From the NCBI GenBank assembly GCA_963735955.1, contig CAVTND010000016.1, positions 1 through 64,000 on the forward strand: 64,000 nt of DNA, written 5' to 3'. The translations under genes were made by a program, and so were the position numbers. This document shows positions 35,166-44,100 of the stretch, in pieces; the first letter of the stretch is position 1; every line of letters starts with the position of its first letter. The DNA is from CAVTND01 sp963735955. Its GTDB lineage: Bacteria > Pseudomonadota > Gammaproteobacteria > Burkholderiales > Burkholderiaceae_F. A model generated the notes under the pieces. The model ran no database searches and was not told the origin of the DNA. It was given only the letters and a program-made list of their open reading frames with translations.

Positions 35166-36173
35166 TCAGAGGCCGTCGAGTGCCAGCAGCGCGAACGACG
35201 CCAGCCAGTGGGTACCTACGTAGTCCCCGCTGCTCGCCGCAGGTAGTGACGCCGCCAGATGAGTTGCGATTGCCGATTCCGCGGCAGTTCGCAACGGCGT
35301 GCCCAGCTCCGGCAACAATTGCCTCCAGCACCAGGCACGCGTCAGATTGACGCCATGCAGGTGCACGATCTTCGGGTCGCGCGCGTCGCTGATTGCGACC
35401 GGCCTTAGCCAATGCTCAATCGAGTGCTCGTCAGGAACGAACCGCCCCCACCAGTTTGCAAACGAGTCGTCGTCGAGCACACGCCGCATCAGCGCGGCCT
35501 CCACCAGGCCCGCCGCAAGAAAGTCATCGCCGCTTGGTTCGAAGGCAGCTGGGTAGCTACAGTCGGCGCCGTACCAGGCCTGCGCACGTGCCACGATCAA
35601 TCGCTTCGATTCGATCTGCTGCGCGACCTCGCACCATCGAAGCGCGAGCAGCAAGGCAAACGCACTGTTGCTGTGTGCGCCGGCGCGAGTTGGGTAGTCC
35701 GCGCGCGGCAGGAAATCGACGAAACGGGCGGCGAAGGCATGGGCCAACGGCCCCAGCGCATCGCTCCAGTCTCGGGCCCCGGCCTGTTCTCGCGCCAGCA
35801 TTTGAAGTTCTGCTGCGAGTGCGAGCAGCCAGGCCCAACCGTAGGGCCGCTCGAACGAAGCCCGGTGCGGGCGGGACAGTGATGCGAGTTCGCCCTCGAT
35901 GGCCTCGGGGGTCAGGCGAGTCCCGAGGTGCTCTCGCAGGGGAGCAGCAAAGTCCCGGTCCGGAAAGCGGCGTACCAGTCGCACCAGGGACCAGTGCATA
36001 TGGACGCACGAATGCCAGTCATAGCTGCCCCAGAAAGCAGGATGCAGCATCCGAGGCAGCAGCAGGTCGGCGTCGCCCGTCAGGACCTGGTCGAGCTTGC
36101 ACGGATACGCGGTCGAGACGTTGGCAAGTGCCACCCGAGCGAGGGTAGCCGCGAGGATGGGATCAAGCGTCAC
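35166..36173 (-). CDS. DUF2891 family protein
   Basis: The protein is 335 residues and matches DUF2891 in length and pattern: YPCKLDQVL near the N-terminus, HPAFWGSYDWHSCVHMHWSL, FERPYGWAWLLALAAEL, HSNSAFALLLALRW and a C-terminal HLHGVNLTRAWCW, GTHWLASFALLAL. This alpha-helical barrel pattern with conserved His and Trp suggests a glycan-active or lyase-type enzyme, but no activity is established. No signal peptide is seen. Confidence 0.85.
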   Translation of the reverse strand: MTLDPILAATLARVALANVSTAYPCKLDQVLTGDADLLLPRMLHPAFWGSYDWHSCVHMHWSLVRLVRRFPDRDFAAPLREHLGTRLTPEAIEGELASLSRPHRASFERPYGWAWLLALAAELQMLAREQAGARDWSDALGPLAHAFAARFVDFLPRADYPTRAGAHSNSAFALLLALRWCEVAQQIESKRLIVARAQAWYGADCSYPAAFEPSGDDFLAAGLVEAALMRRVLDDDSFANWWGRFVPDEHSIEHWLRPVAISDARDPKIVHLHGVNLTRAWCWRQLLPELGTPLRTAAESAIATHLAASLPAASSGDYVGTHWLASFALLALDGL

Positions 36174-36227
36174 GCCTCCACAGTAGCGCGGGCGGACCGC
36201 CCTGCGGACTTGTGCTCTCGAGTCGAA

Positions 36228-37007
36228 CTAAGGAACGTGTTTCAGATTGCCCGAACCGGCGATTTTCTTGATGATCGCCGGCTTGCCGCGATAGAAGACA
36301 TCGCCGGATCCGGCGATCGTGACTTCGAGCGATTCCTCGGCATTTACGCGCGCATCACCACTGCCGGCGATCCGAACCTTGACGACTTTCCCGGCCAGCT
36401 CCGGCACCAGGATGTCGCCGCTACCGGCAATGCTGTAGCCCTGTTCGGCCGCCCGACCTGCCGCTCGGAAGTCGCCGCTGCCCGCGATGGCAACCCCGAG
36501 CACATCCACGTCCAGTTCATTGATGCGGATGTCGCTTGAGCCGGAGATTGACACCGCAAGCATCGGGCCTCGCACGCGGTCGGCGCGCAGATCACCCGAG
36601 CCGCGCAGGGACAGTTCGCTGAGGGTCTTGAACTCGATCACGACCTTGGGTCCGGCTGAGCTGCGAAAAGCAGCACCCTTGGCGATGCCGATGTCGAGTA
36701 CCGCGGGGCTGCCCGGAATGATCTGCGTTTCGACCAGGTTGATCAGGTTGTCATCAAAGCTGACGGTAACGAGTTCCCGGTCGGACGCTTTCAGTTGGAC
36801 ATCGATCGGGCCATTGATCCGCAGCGCGGAAAACGATCCAGGGGTTCGGGACACTTCAATCACATGGCCGGACCCGGAAATGCGGTCACCGGACCCGACG
36901 ATGACCGTGCCGGCCACGTGCGTCGTCGTCTGGGCGTATGCCGGTCCGGCCGAGAACACGCCAGTCGCGGCGGCCAGGACCAGCAGGAAAAGGGTCTGAG
37001 GTTTCAT
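36228..37007 (-). CDS. Exported DUF2807 (head GIN domain) protein
   Basis: The protein is 259 residues counted from ATG 37007. An ATG at 37025 would add six residues. The signal peptide is TLFLLVLAAATGVFSAGPAYAQ. The body is a right-handed beta-helix with many repeats of the type IAGSGDFRAAG, ISGSSDIRINE and IAGSGDVFYRG, which is the hallmark of putative auto-transporter adhesin head GIN domains. It is probably periplasmic or surface-bound. Its role is unknown. Confidence 0.85.
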   Translation of the reverse strand: MKPQTLFLLVLAAATGVFSAGPAYAQTTTHVAGTVIVGSGDRISGSGHVIEVSRTPGSFSALRINGPIDVQLKASDRELVTVSFDDNLINLVETQIIPGSPAVLDIGIAKGAAFRSSAGPKVVIEFKTLSELSLRGSGDLRADRVRGPMLAVSISGSSDIRINELDVDVLGVAIAGSGDFRAAGRAAEQGYSIAGSGDILVPELAGKVVKVRIAGSGDARVNAEESLEVTIAGSGDVFYRGKPAIIKKIAGSGNLKHVP

Positions 37008-37126
37008 TGCAGCGCTCGAATTCATCCAGGCTGCCAGCGTGCCTGTCTCCGGGCGGCAAATCACGCGCCGGGCGACAGGGTGCAGATCGGACTGGCTGGA
37101 GTGCAGAACCGGCTGATCGACTGCCG

Positions 37127-38329
37127 CTATTTCCTGTTCGGGGCAGGGGAGGGAACGGCTTGGCTGCCGGGCACCGCTGGACCAGCTGGAGGCGAAGCCT
37201 GGTTCGGACCGGACTTCAGAAGCTCCTGCGCTTCCTTCAGGCCGCGCGCGGCGGCCCGCTGTATCCACAGGGCGCCCTCCTGCGGGCGGGCGCTCAGTCC
37301 GTCCTTGTCGGACAGCAGTGATATTCCGAGCTGGAACTCCGCCCCGGCATTGCCGCGTTCGGCGGCCTGGCGCAACCACGGTTCGGCGGCCTTGGGATTG
37401 CGTGCCACGCCCGGCATCCCGCGCAACAACAGGGAACCCAGCATCCACTGGGCATCTGCGAGGCCGCGCGTCGCGGCCGGTTCCAGCAGATCCTTGATGC
37501 GCGGTCCGGCGTTGTCGGGTAGCGGCGTAGCCCGTCCGATGATCTGCGCGAGAAAAAACCGAGCCCAGGCCGCATCGGCCTCGACATAGGGCTTGAGCGC
37601 CGCCTCGGCGTCGGCAAGCGCTCCAGTTCTGGCCGCCTCGGCCGACTTTTGCATGGCCTTTTCGCTGAAGCGCTGGAAGGCGAGACCTTTGATGGTCGCC
37701 TCGGCTTCGCGCGCAACGATGGTGTTCATTTTTGAATTGATCGAACGCTCAGAGGCTCCGACTTCAACCAGCAAATTCGGGTCGGTCGGGTGGATGCAGG
37801 TCATGCCGAGCACGTGCAGCCAGGTTCGCTCGGCGTTGGCTTCCGCTGCGTTCTTGCGTGGCGACTTGTCTTCCGGCTCGCGCGCCTCGATGGTGTGGCG
37901 TGAGCAGCGTGTCCCGGCGTGACGGACCAGGGTTTCATCGTGGTGATTGACTGTCCAGCGCTCGCCAATCCGCCCGTGGCGCTCGCGCGCGAGTGCCAGC
38001 AGAAGGTCATCGGTTTCGACCGGCTGGCTCAGCGCTTCGCTGGAGAACACCAGCACGGCGGTGCCCTCCTGAACCTGCACCACCTGCCGCCCCATGACAC
38101 CGCCGCGTGGATTGCCGCTGGCGACGAACCATTGCGCTTCAGCGGGTGTCTTGACCGAGTAGCCGATGAATGACCACTGTGTGCCCGGCGTGGACTGCGG
38201 GATCTGCAGCACGCGTTCATCGATCCGTGGCGGGCCCGCAGGTGCGGTTGGGGCGGGTGCGGGCGCGGTCTGCGCGAATGCGGCACCCGCGGCGGCGGAT
38301 AGTACAAGAGCGGCCAGTTTCGACGACAT
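37127..38329 (-). CDS. Exported SEL1-repeat protein
   Basis: The protein is 400 residues counted from ATG 38329, with AGGAAACG just before it. The signal peptide is SSKLAALVLSAAAGAAFAQ. The N-terminal half is an unassigned domain (SFIGYSVKTPAEAQWFVASG). The C-terminal half has SEL1-type repeats: GLADAQWMLGSLLLRG, AAERGNAGAEFQLGISLL, AAARGLKEAQELL. Such repeats mediate protein contacts. A Pro-rich tail closes the protein. Partner unknown. Confidence 0.8.
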   Translation of the reverse strand: MSSKLAALVLSAAAGAAFAQTAPAPAPTAPAGPPRIDERVLQIPQSTPGTQWSFIGYSVKTPAEAQWFVASGNPRGGVMGRQVVQVQEGTAVLVFSSEALSQPVETDDLLLALARERHGRIGERWTVNHHDETLVRHAGTRCSRHTIEAREPEDKSPRKNAAEANAERTWLHVLGMTCIHPTDPNLLVEVGASERSINSKMNTIVAREAEATIKGLAFQRFSEKAMQKSAEAARTGALADAEAALKPYVEADAAWARFFLAQIIGRATPLPDNAGPRIKDLLEPAATRGLADAQWMLGSLLLRGMPGVARNPKAAEPWLRQAAERGNAGAEFQLGISLLSDKDGLSARPQEGALWIQRAAARGLKEAQELLKSGPNQASPPAGPAVPGSQAVPSPAPNRK

Positions 38330-38453
38330 CGTTTCCTGCGATTGGAAGGCAGCGCCGATCATAGCGATTGCCCGGGCCCGCGCTCCCGGTTGACGAAGCG
38401 GTCCTGATCATGTGACAAGGGCGCCTCCAAACCTGCGAACGATGGAAAGACCG

Positions 38454-38924
38454 ATGACGAGCCCGTCCCTACCGTTCCCATCGCTGGCGCTGGCCGCGAT
38501 TGCGCTGCTCGGTGCCTGCGCAACTCCGCCGGCCGTCGCACCTTCCGCCGCTGTGTCGCCGGCCGTTCTGCGGCAGCAGGTGATGGATGCGGAGCGCGGC
38601 TTTGCCCAAACGATGGCGAAGCGCGACTTCGCCGCGTTTCAGAGCTACCTGTCGACCGACACCGTGTTCTTCTCCGGATCGACCCCGTTGCGCGGCAAGG
38701 CGGCGGTCGCGGCGGACTGGAAGAAGTATTACGAGAAACCCGATGCGCCGTTCTCGTGGGAGCCACGGGAGGTAGAAGTGCTCGACGCCGGCACGCTCGC
38801 GTTGAGTTCGGGCCCGGTGCGCGGACCCGACGGCAAGAGCATCGCTGTCTTCACTTCGATCTGGCGCCTCGAGGATGGCGCGTGGAAGATCATCTTCGAC
38901 AAGGGCAGCAAGTTTTGCGACTGA
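38454..38924 (+). CDS. DUF4440/SnoaL-like (NTF2-fold) lipoprotein
   Basis: The protein is 156 residues counted from ATG 38454 (GGAAAG upstream). An ATG at 38442 is also possible. Lipobox: LALAAIALLGAC. The NTF2-like domain has VMDAERGFAQTMAKRDFAAF, DTVFFSGSTPLRGKAAV and a C-terminal SIWRLEDGAWKIIFDKGS, typical of DUF4440 proteins. No catalytic function can be assigned. It is divergent from the SEL1 gene. Confidence 0.83.
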   Translation: MTSPSLPFPSLALAAIALLGACATPPAVAPSAAVSPAVLRQQVMDAERGFAQTMAKRDFAAFQSYLSTDTVFFSGSTPLRGKAAVAADWKKYYEKPDAPFSWEPREVEVLDAGTLALSSGPVRGPDGKSIAVFTSIWRLEDGAWKIIFDKGSKFCD

Positions 38925-38959
38925 GAACTGCGCCTCGTCATCGATACTGCAACGTGAGG

Positions 38960-40255
38960 TCATTGGACCGGATGAGGCCGCAGACCAACTTGGCGTCGAC
39001 CCGCCAGGAAGCAAAGGGCAGCGGCGGACTGAATAGCGGCTGCAGCGCCGAAGAACCAGATGGAGTTCTTGCCCAATCCCGCACCATCGCCAGCACCGAT
39101 CGCGACGAGCAACACGCCGAACAAGGCCGGCGCAAAAGCGTAGGTGCCTTGTCCGATCGCCACGATGAGTGCAATCACTCGGGGCACGTCCTGCTTGGCA
39201 AAGTCGACCTGGGCGATCAACGGTGGGAGTGAGGTCGCGTTCCCGATGCCCGATCCAAACAGCAACACGCCGATCAGGATCGGGCTGGTTCGGTCCTGGT
39301 CAGCCATGAGCAAAGCCAGCGAACCGACAATCTGGATGCTGTAACCGACCGCGGCGACAAGTCTTCGGTCGCCGGTGTGCGTCAATGCTCGCGCGGCAAT
39401 GGTGCGGCCGAGGATCGCGCACGCCGTCGCGCCGCCCATTGCAAGTCCGGCCGTTTGCGCTCCCAGTACGGGAGCGAGCAGCGAGAACAGATGTGCGAGG
39501 AGCCCGATCTGTGCGAACAGACCGAGAGCCATGCCGGCAGCAAGAGTCCAAAATGCACGGTCTCGCCATAGCAAAGCGCCAGGCAGTGGCCTGACCTCGA
39601 CGACAGCAGAATGTTGGACATGAGTTATCGCTGTGTCGCCGTCCGGACCTTGTCCCATGCTTTCCGGAGTCGCAGCAAAGACGCGGTGCGCGACGAACCC
39701 CAGGACGAGGACCATCGCGACTCCGACGATCGCCGCGGCGCCCGCAAATCCGGTCCACGAGATCAACGCTACCCAGAGCGGTGAAAAGATGACGCCACCA
39801 ATGCTGGCGCCGTTGTAGGCCTTGGCCAATGCCATGGGTCGTGTCCGCACAAACCACGGAGAGATGACTGCATTGACGGCGACCGCACCCAGCGTGACCC
39901 AGCCGGCGCCGCTGACCAATGCCGAGGCAAACAATTGCCAGGGCTCCGAAGCGAATGCCCAGCCACACACGCCCATGGCTGTCACCACCGAGCCGACGAT
40001 GATCGTTGCCGGTACTCCCACTCGCCGGTACAGGCGCGGCAGGTTGACGATGACGATCGTGCCGCACAGGAAGTGCAGCGTCACTGCCGTGGAGACGATG
40101 GCGAGTGACCATCCGGTCCGTTGAACTACTGCGTGAAGGAAGACGGGGGGCCCATAGAAACCAACGCCCCAGCCGAATACAGCCAGAACGAAGGCAGCGC
40201 GTACGACGCTGACTCCAAAGAATGAGCCTGCGGTGGGTGTGCTGTTGTTTGTCAT
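38960..40255 (-). CDS. Major facilitator superfamily transporter
   Basis: The protein is 431 residues counted from ATG 40255, with GGAAGCG in front. About 12 helices are seen, beginning VVRAAFVLAVFGWGVGFYG. The central loop (RVFAATPESMGQG) lies between the two six-helix halves. It resembles OFA/monocarboxylate-type or general MFS exporters. The substrate is unknown. It is divergent from an ArsR-like regulator with a near-perfect palindrome in between, so it is probably repressed by that protein. Confidence 0.9.
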   Translation of the reverse strand: MTNNSTPTAGSFFGVSVVRAAFVLAVFGWGVGFYGPPVFLHAVVQRTGWSLAIVSTAVTLHFLCGTIVIVNLPRLYRRVGVPATIIVGSVVTAMGVCGWAFASEPWQLFASALVSGAGWVTLGAVAVNAVISPWFVRTRPMALAKAYNGASIGGVIFSPLWVALISWTGFAGAAAIVGVAMVLVLGFVAHRVFAATPESMGQGPDGDTAITHVQHSAVVEVRPLPGALLWRDRAFWTLAAGMALGLFAQIGLLAHLFSLLAPVLGAQTAGLAMGGATACAILGRTIAARALTHTGDRRLVAAVGYSIQIVGSLALLMADQDRTSPILIGVLLFGSGIGNATSLPPLIAQVDFAKQDVPRVIALIVAIGQGTYAFAPALFGVLLVAIGAGDGAGLGKNSIWFFGAAAAIQSAAALCFLAGRRQVGLRPHPVQ

Positions 40256-40334
40256 GGTCGCTTCCGGTTGCGCCGACGGCGACGAATCCGCCGTCACTGG
40301 CTGGTCCCGCAATCGTCGCGCACATCGGATCAGC

Positions 40335-40360
40335 GATACTTCGCTCGCGAACGAAGTATC
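40335..40360. promoter_or_regulatory. 26-bp near-perfect palindrome, probable operator of the divergent regulator
   Basis: GATACTTCG (40335-40343) faces CGAAGTATC (40352-40360) around a central TCGCGA. It lies 43 bp before the regulator start and 80 bp before the transporter start. The length and symmetry fit a dimeric ArsR-family repressor. Confidence 0.65.
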
Positions 40361-40402
40361 CGGCAGGCAGTCGGACTATCCTCGTCGTCGAGGGGTCAGA
40401 CC

Positions 40403-41122
40403 ATGAACGTCAACCAGATCGCACGTATTGCCTCGCTGATTGGCGAGCCTGCCCGCACTTCGATGCTGCTTCAGCTGATGGATGGCCGCTCGATGACGGC
40501 CACCGAACTCGCGCGCGCCGCAGGTATCACTGCGGCTACGGCAAGCAGGCACCTCGCATTGCTGGTGGAAGCCGATCTTCTTCAGGTCACCTCGATGGGC
40601 CGGCATCGCTATCACCGCATCGCGTCAGGTCAGGTTGCGACGCTGCTCGAAAGCATCATGCAGATCGCCTCCAGGGATCGCTCTGCGGGCCGCACGCTCG
40701 TGACTGGGCCGAAGGACGAATCCTTGCGCAGGGCCCGCACCTGCTATGACCACCTGGCCGGCCGATTGGGCGTCGCAATCGCGCGACGACTGGCTGATGA
40801 TCAGGCTATCGTCCTCGAGTCCGAGACGGGCTGGCTGACGGACAAGGCCGAGACCTCGCTGAGAAAGCTCGGCCTCGCCCTCCCGGACGCTGACAGCACT
40901 GGGCCGAAGTCGAGTCGCCCGCTGTGCCGGCCCTGCATGGACTGGAGCGAACGGCGCTTCCACGTCGCTGGCCAGCTTGGAGCGATCGTCTGCGCGCAGT
41001 GCCTTTCGCGCGGCTGGGTTACTCAAACGTCTCGCTCGCGAGCGCTCGAGATTCCGCCGCCCGGACAAGCTGCATTGCGCAACTGGCTGGGCCTGGACCT
41101 CTGGCGCTTTGTCACTGGTTAG
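40403..41122 (+). CDS. ArsR-type winged-helix transcriptional regulator
   Basis: The protein is 239 residues counted from ATG 40403. The N-terminal winged helix reads IASLIGEPARTSMLLQLMDG, then ATELARAAGITAATASRHLA and LLVEADLLQVTSMGRHRYHR. The C-terminal part is longer than in small ArsR repressors and has two CXXC pairs (PLCRPCMDW and IVCAQCLSRGW), which may bind zinc or sense metals or thiol stress. It is divergent from the MFS transporter and probably represses it and itself through the palindrome between them. Confidence 0.88.
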   Translation: MNVNQIARIASLIGEPARTSMLLQLMDGRSMTATELARAAGITAATASRHLALLVEADLLQVTSMGRHRYHRIASGQVATLLESIMQIASRDRSAGRTLVTGPKDESLRRARTCYDHLAGRLGVAIARRLADDQAIVLESETGWLTDKAETSLRKLGLALPDADSTGPKSSRPLCRPCMDWSERRFHVAGQLGAIVCAQCLSRGWVTQTSRSRALEIPPPGQAALRNWLGLDLWRFVTG

Positions 41123-41198
41123 TTCGTCCGACCGCGCTTGATGCAAGCAATGCTTCAGATCAGTTAGTTGCTGCGCCGATCACTTCCCAGGCTCATTA

Positions 41199-44100
41199 CT
41201 AGTGGCGAGTTCTTGTAGAAAAGAACTCGTTCAGCGCACGTCCGGTCGGGGTTAACTTCTGTTCGAGCGACCCTGGCGCGCATTGCGCAATCACACGGCC
41301 GCCGCCGGCGCCCCCTTCGGGGCCGAGATCAATGACCCAGTCCGCTTCGGCGATTACATCGAGGTTGTGCTCGATTACGATCACCGTATTGCCACTGTCG
41401 ACCAGCCGGTGCAGCACGCGAATCAGCTTGTCGACGTCGGCCATGTGCAGGCCGACGGTCGGTTCGTCAAGCACATAGAGCGTTCGAGGTGCGACTTGAC
41501 CGCGCCGGGTGATGTCGTCGCGGACCTTGGCGAGTTCGGTGACGAGCTTGATTCGCTGTGCTTCGCCGCCGGACAGGGTCGGCGAGGGCTGTCCGAGCGT
41601 CAGGTAACCGAGACCAACATCCTGCAGCAACGCGAGCGGATGGGCGATCGAACGATGCGCGGCGAAAAAGCCCGCCGCATCGTCGATGTCCATCCGAAGT
41701 ACCTCGCCGATTGACTTTTCCTTCCACTTGATCGCGAGCGTTTCCTCATTGAATCGAGCGCCACCGCAGACGTCGCACAGCACCTTGACATCGGGCAGGA
41801 AGCTCATCTCGATGGTCTTGACGCCCTGGCCGTCGCAGGCATCGCAGCGCCCGCCGGCGGTGTTGAAAGAAAAACGGCTGGCGCCATAGCCGCGCGTGCG
41901 TGCTTCGAGCGTCTCGGCATAGAGCCGGCGGATTGCGTCCCAGAAGCCGACATAGGTGGCCGGGCAGGAACGCGGCGTCTTGCCGATCGGGGTCTGGTCG
42001 ACTTCGAGCACGCGATCCAGCGCATCCCAGCCCTCGATGCCGGCACAGCCGATCCAATCGGTCTTCGGTTTGCGCTGTCCGACCGCGCCCTGCAGGTTGG
42101 CTAGCAGCACTTCACGCGCCAGAGTTGACTTGCCGCTGCCCGAGACGCCGGTGACCACGGTCAGGCGAGCGAGAGGGAAATCGGCATCGATGCGGCGCAG
42201 ATTGTTCATGCGCGCATCAGTGATGCGCAGCCGTGGCGTGTCCCGCGCCACCGCTCGGCGCGCCTGGCGCGGATGCTGCAGCGGAGCTTGCAGCCAGCGC
42301 CCGGTCGCCGACTCCGCCGCTTCGATCAGGTCGTCGACCGATCCCTCGGCGACGACGCGGCCGCCGCGCACGCCGGCGGCCGGACCGATGTCGATCAGGT
42401 GCGCCGCGCGGCGGATCGTGTCTTCGTCATGCTCGACCACGATCAGTGTGTTGCCCTTCGCTTCGAGCTTCTGCAACGCGTCGAGCAGGATGCGGTTATC
42501 GCGCGGGTGCAGGCCGATTGTTGGCTCATCGAGCACATAGGCCACGCCCTGCAGATTGGAGCCGAGTTGCGCGGCAAGGCGGATGCGTTGCGCCTCGCCG
42601 CCCGACAAGGTCGGCGCTGCACGGTCGAGCGCAAGGTAGCCGAGGCCGACCTCTTCGAGGAACGACAGGCGCGAGCGAATCTCGGCCAGCGCATCGCGCG
42701 CGATCTCGGCCGCGCGGCCGGTGAGCGCCAGCGACTGAAAGAACGTGCGCGCATCGGCGACTGCGAGCGCCGTGAGTTCAGCGATCGAGCGATCGTGGAA
42801 GCGCACGGCGAGTGCGACCGGATTCAGGCGCTGGCCGTGGCAGCTCTCGCAGGGTGCGGCTTCGCCGTCGTACCAGGCGTTCCAGCCGATTTCTTCGCCG
42901 GACTGTTCGGCGTCGAAGCCCGCCAACCTGAGGCCGGTGCCAAAACAGGCGCTGCACCAGCCATGCCGGGAGTTGTAGGAAAACAGGCGCGGGTCGGGAT
43001 CGGGGAACGAGGTTCCACACGAAGAGCAGGCGCGCTTGGTCGAGAAGCTTTTCTGTTCGAGTGCTGGCCCCCAATCTCCTGCTGCAATGGCCTCGTGCAG
43101 GCGCTGCAAGGGCGCCACGATCGTCACCACGCCATGGCCGTGCTCGAGCGCGGTGGCCAGCGCTCCACGCAAGCGGTCTTCGTTCTCCGCCTGCACAAGC
43201 AGGTCGGCGACCGGCAGCTCGACCGTGTGTTCCTTGAAGCGCTCAATGCGCGGGAAGCGCGCAGTCGGCAGGAAGATGCCATCGATCCGCAGATGCGAGT
43301 GGCCACGGCCCGCAGCCCACTTGGCGAGATCGGTGTACACGCCCTTGCGGTTCACCACCAACGGCGCGAGCACGCCGACATGCTGGCCGCGGTGCTCATG
43401 CATGACCTGCGCCACGATCGCATCGAAAGATTGCGGTGTGACTGGAATGCGGCAGGTCGGGCAATGCTGGACTCCCAGCTTGACGTACAGCAGGCGCACG
43501 AAGTGATAGATCTCGGTCAACGTGGCGACCGTCGACTTGCGCCCGCCGCGCGATGTGCGCTGCTCGATCGCCACAGTCGGCGGAATGCCGTAGATCGCGT
43601 CGACCTCGGGCCGGCCGGCCGGCTGCAAAATCGAGCGCGCGTAGGCGTTCAGCGATTCCAGATAGCGCCGCTGACCTTCGCTGAACACGATGTCGAAGGC
43701 GAGCGTGGACTTGCCCGAACCGGACACCCCGGTGATGACCGTGAAGGTGTCACGCGGGATGCTGACGTCAATTGCCTTCAGGTTGTGCTCGCGTGCCTTG
43801 ACGATCTCGATCGCATGGCTGCCGCGAATCGCAATGCGTTGACGACGCAGCTGGTCCTGCAACGGCACGCCGATGTCATAAGCAGCCGCCGCTTCATTGA
43901 CGCCAGGTGCAGCAACGGCAGACACGCCACCAGCGAGCGAGGAACGGTAGGCTCTAAGCGCGCGGCCGGTATGCGAGTGCGCAAGATCGATCAGGGCGTC
44001 AGGCGTGCCGGCCCCCACCACGCTGCCACCCGCATCGCCTCCCTCGGGTCCGAGATCAATCAGCCAGTCGGCGGCGGAGATCACATCGAGGTTGTGTTCG

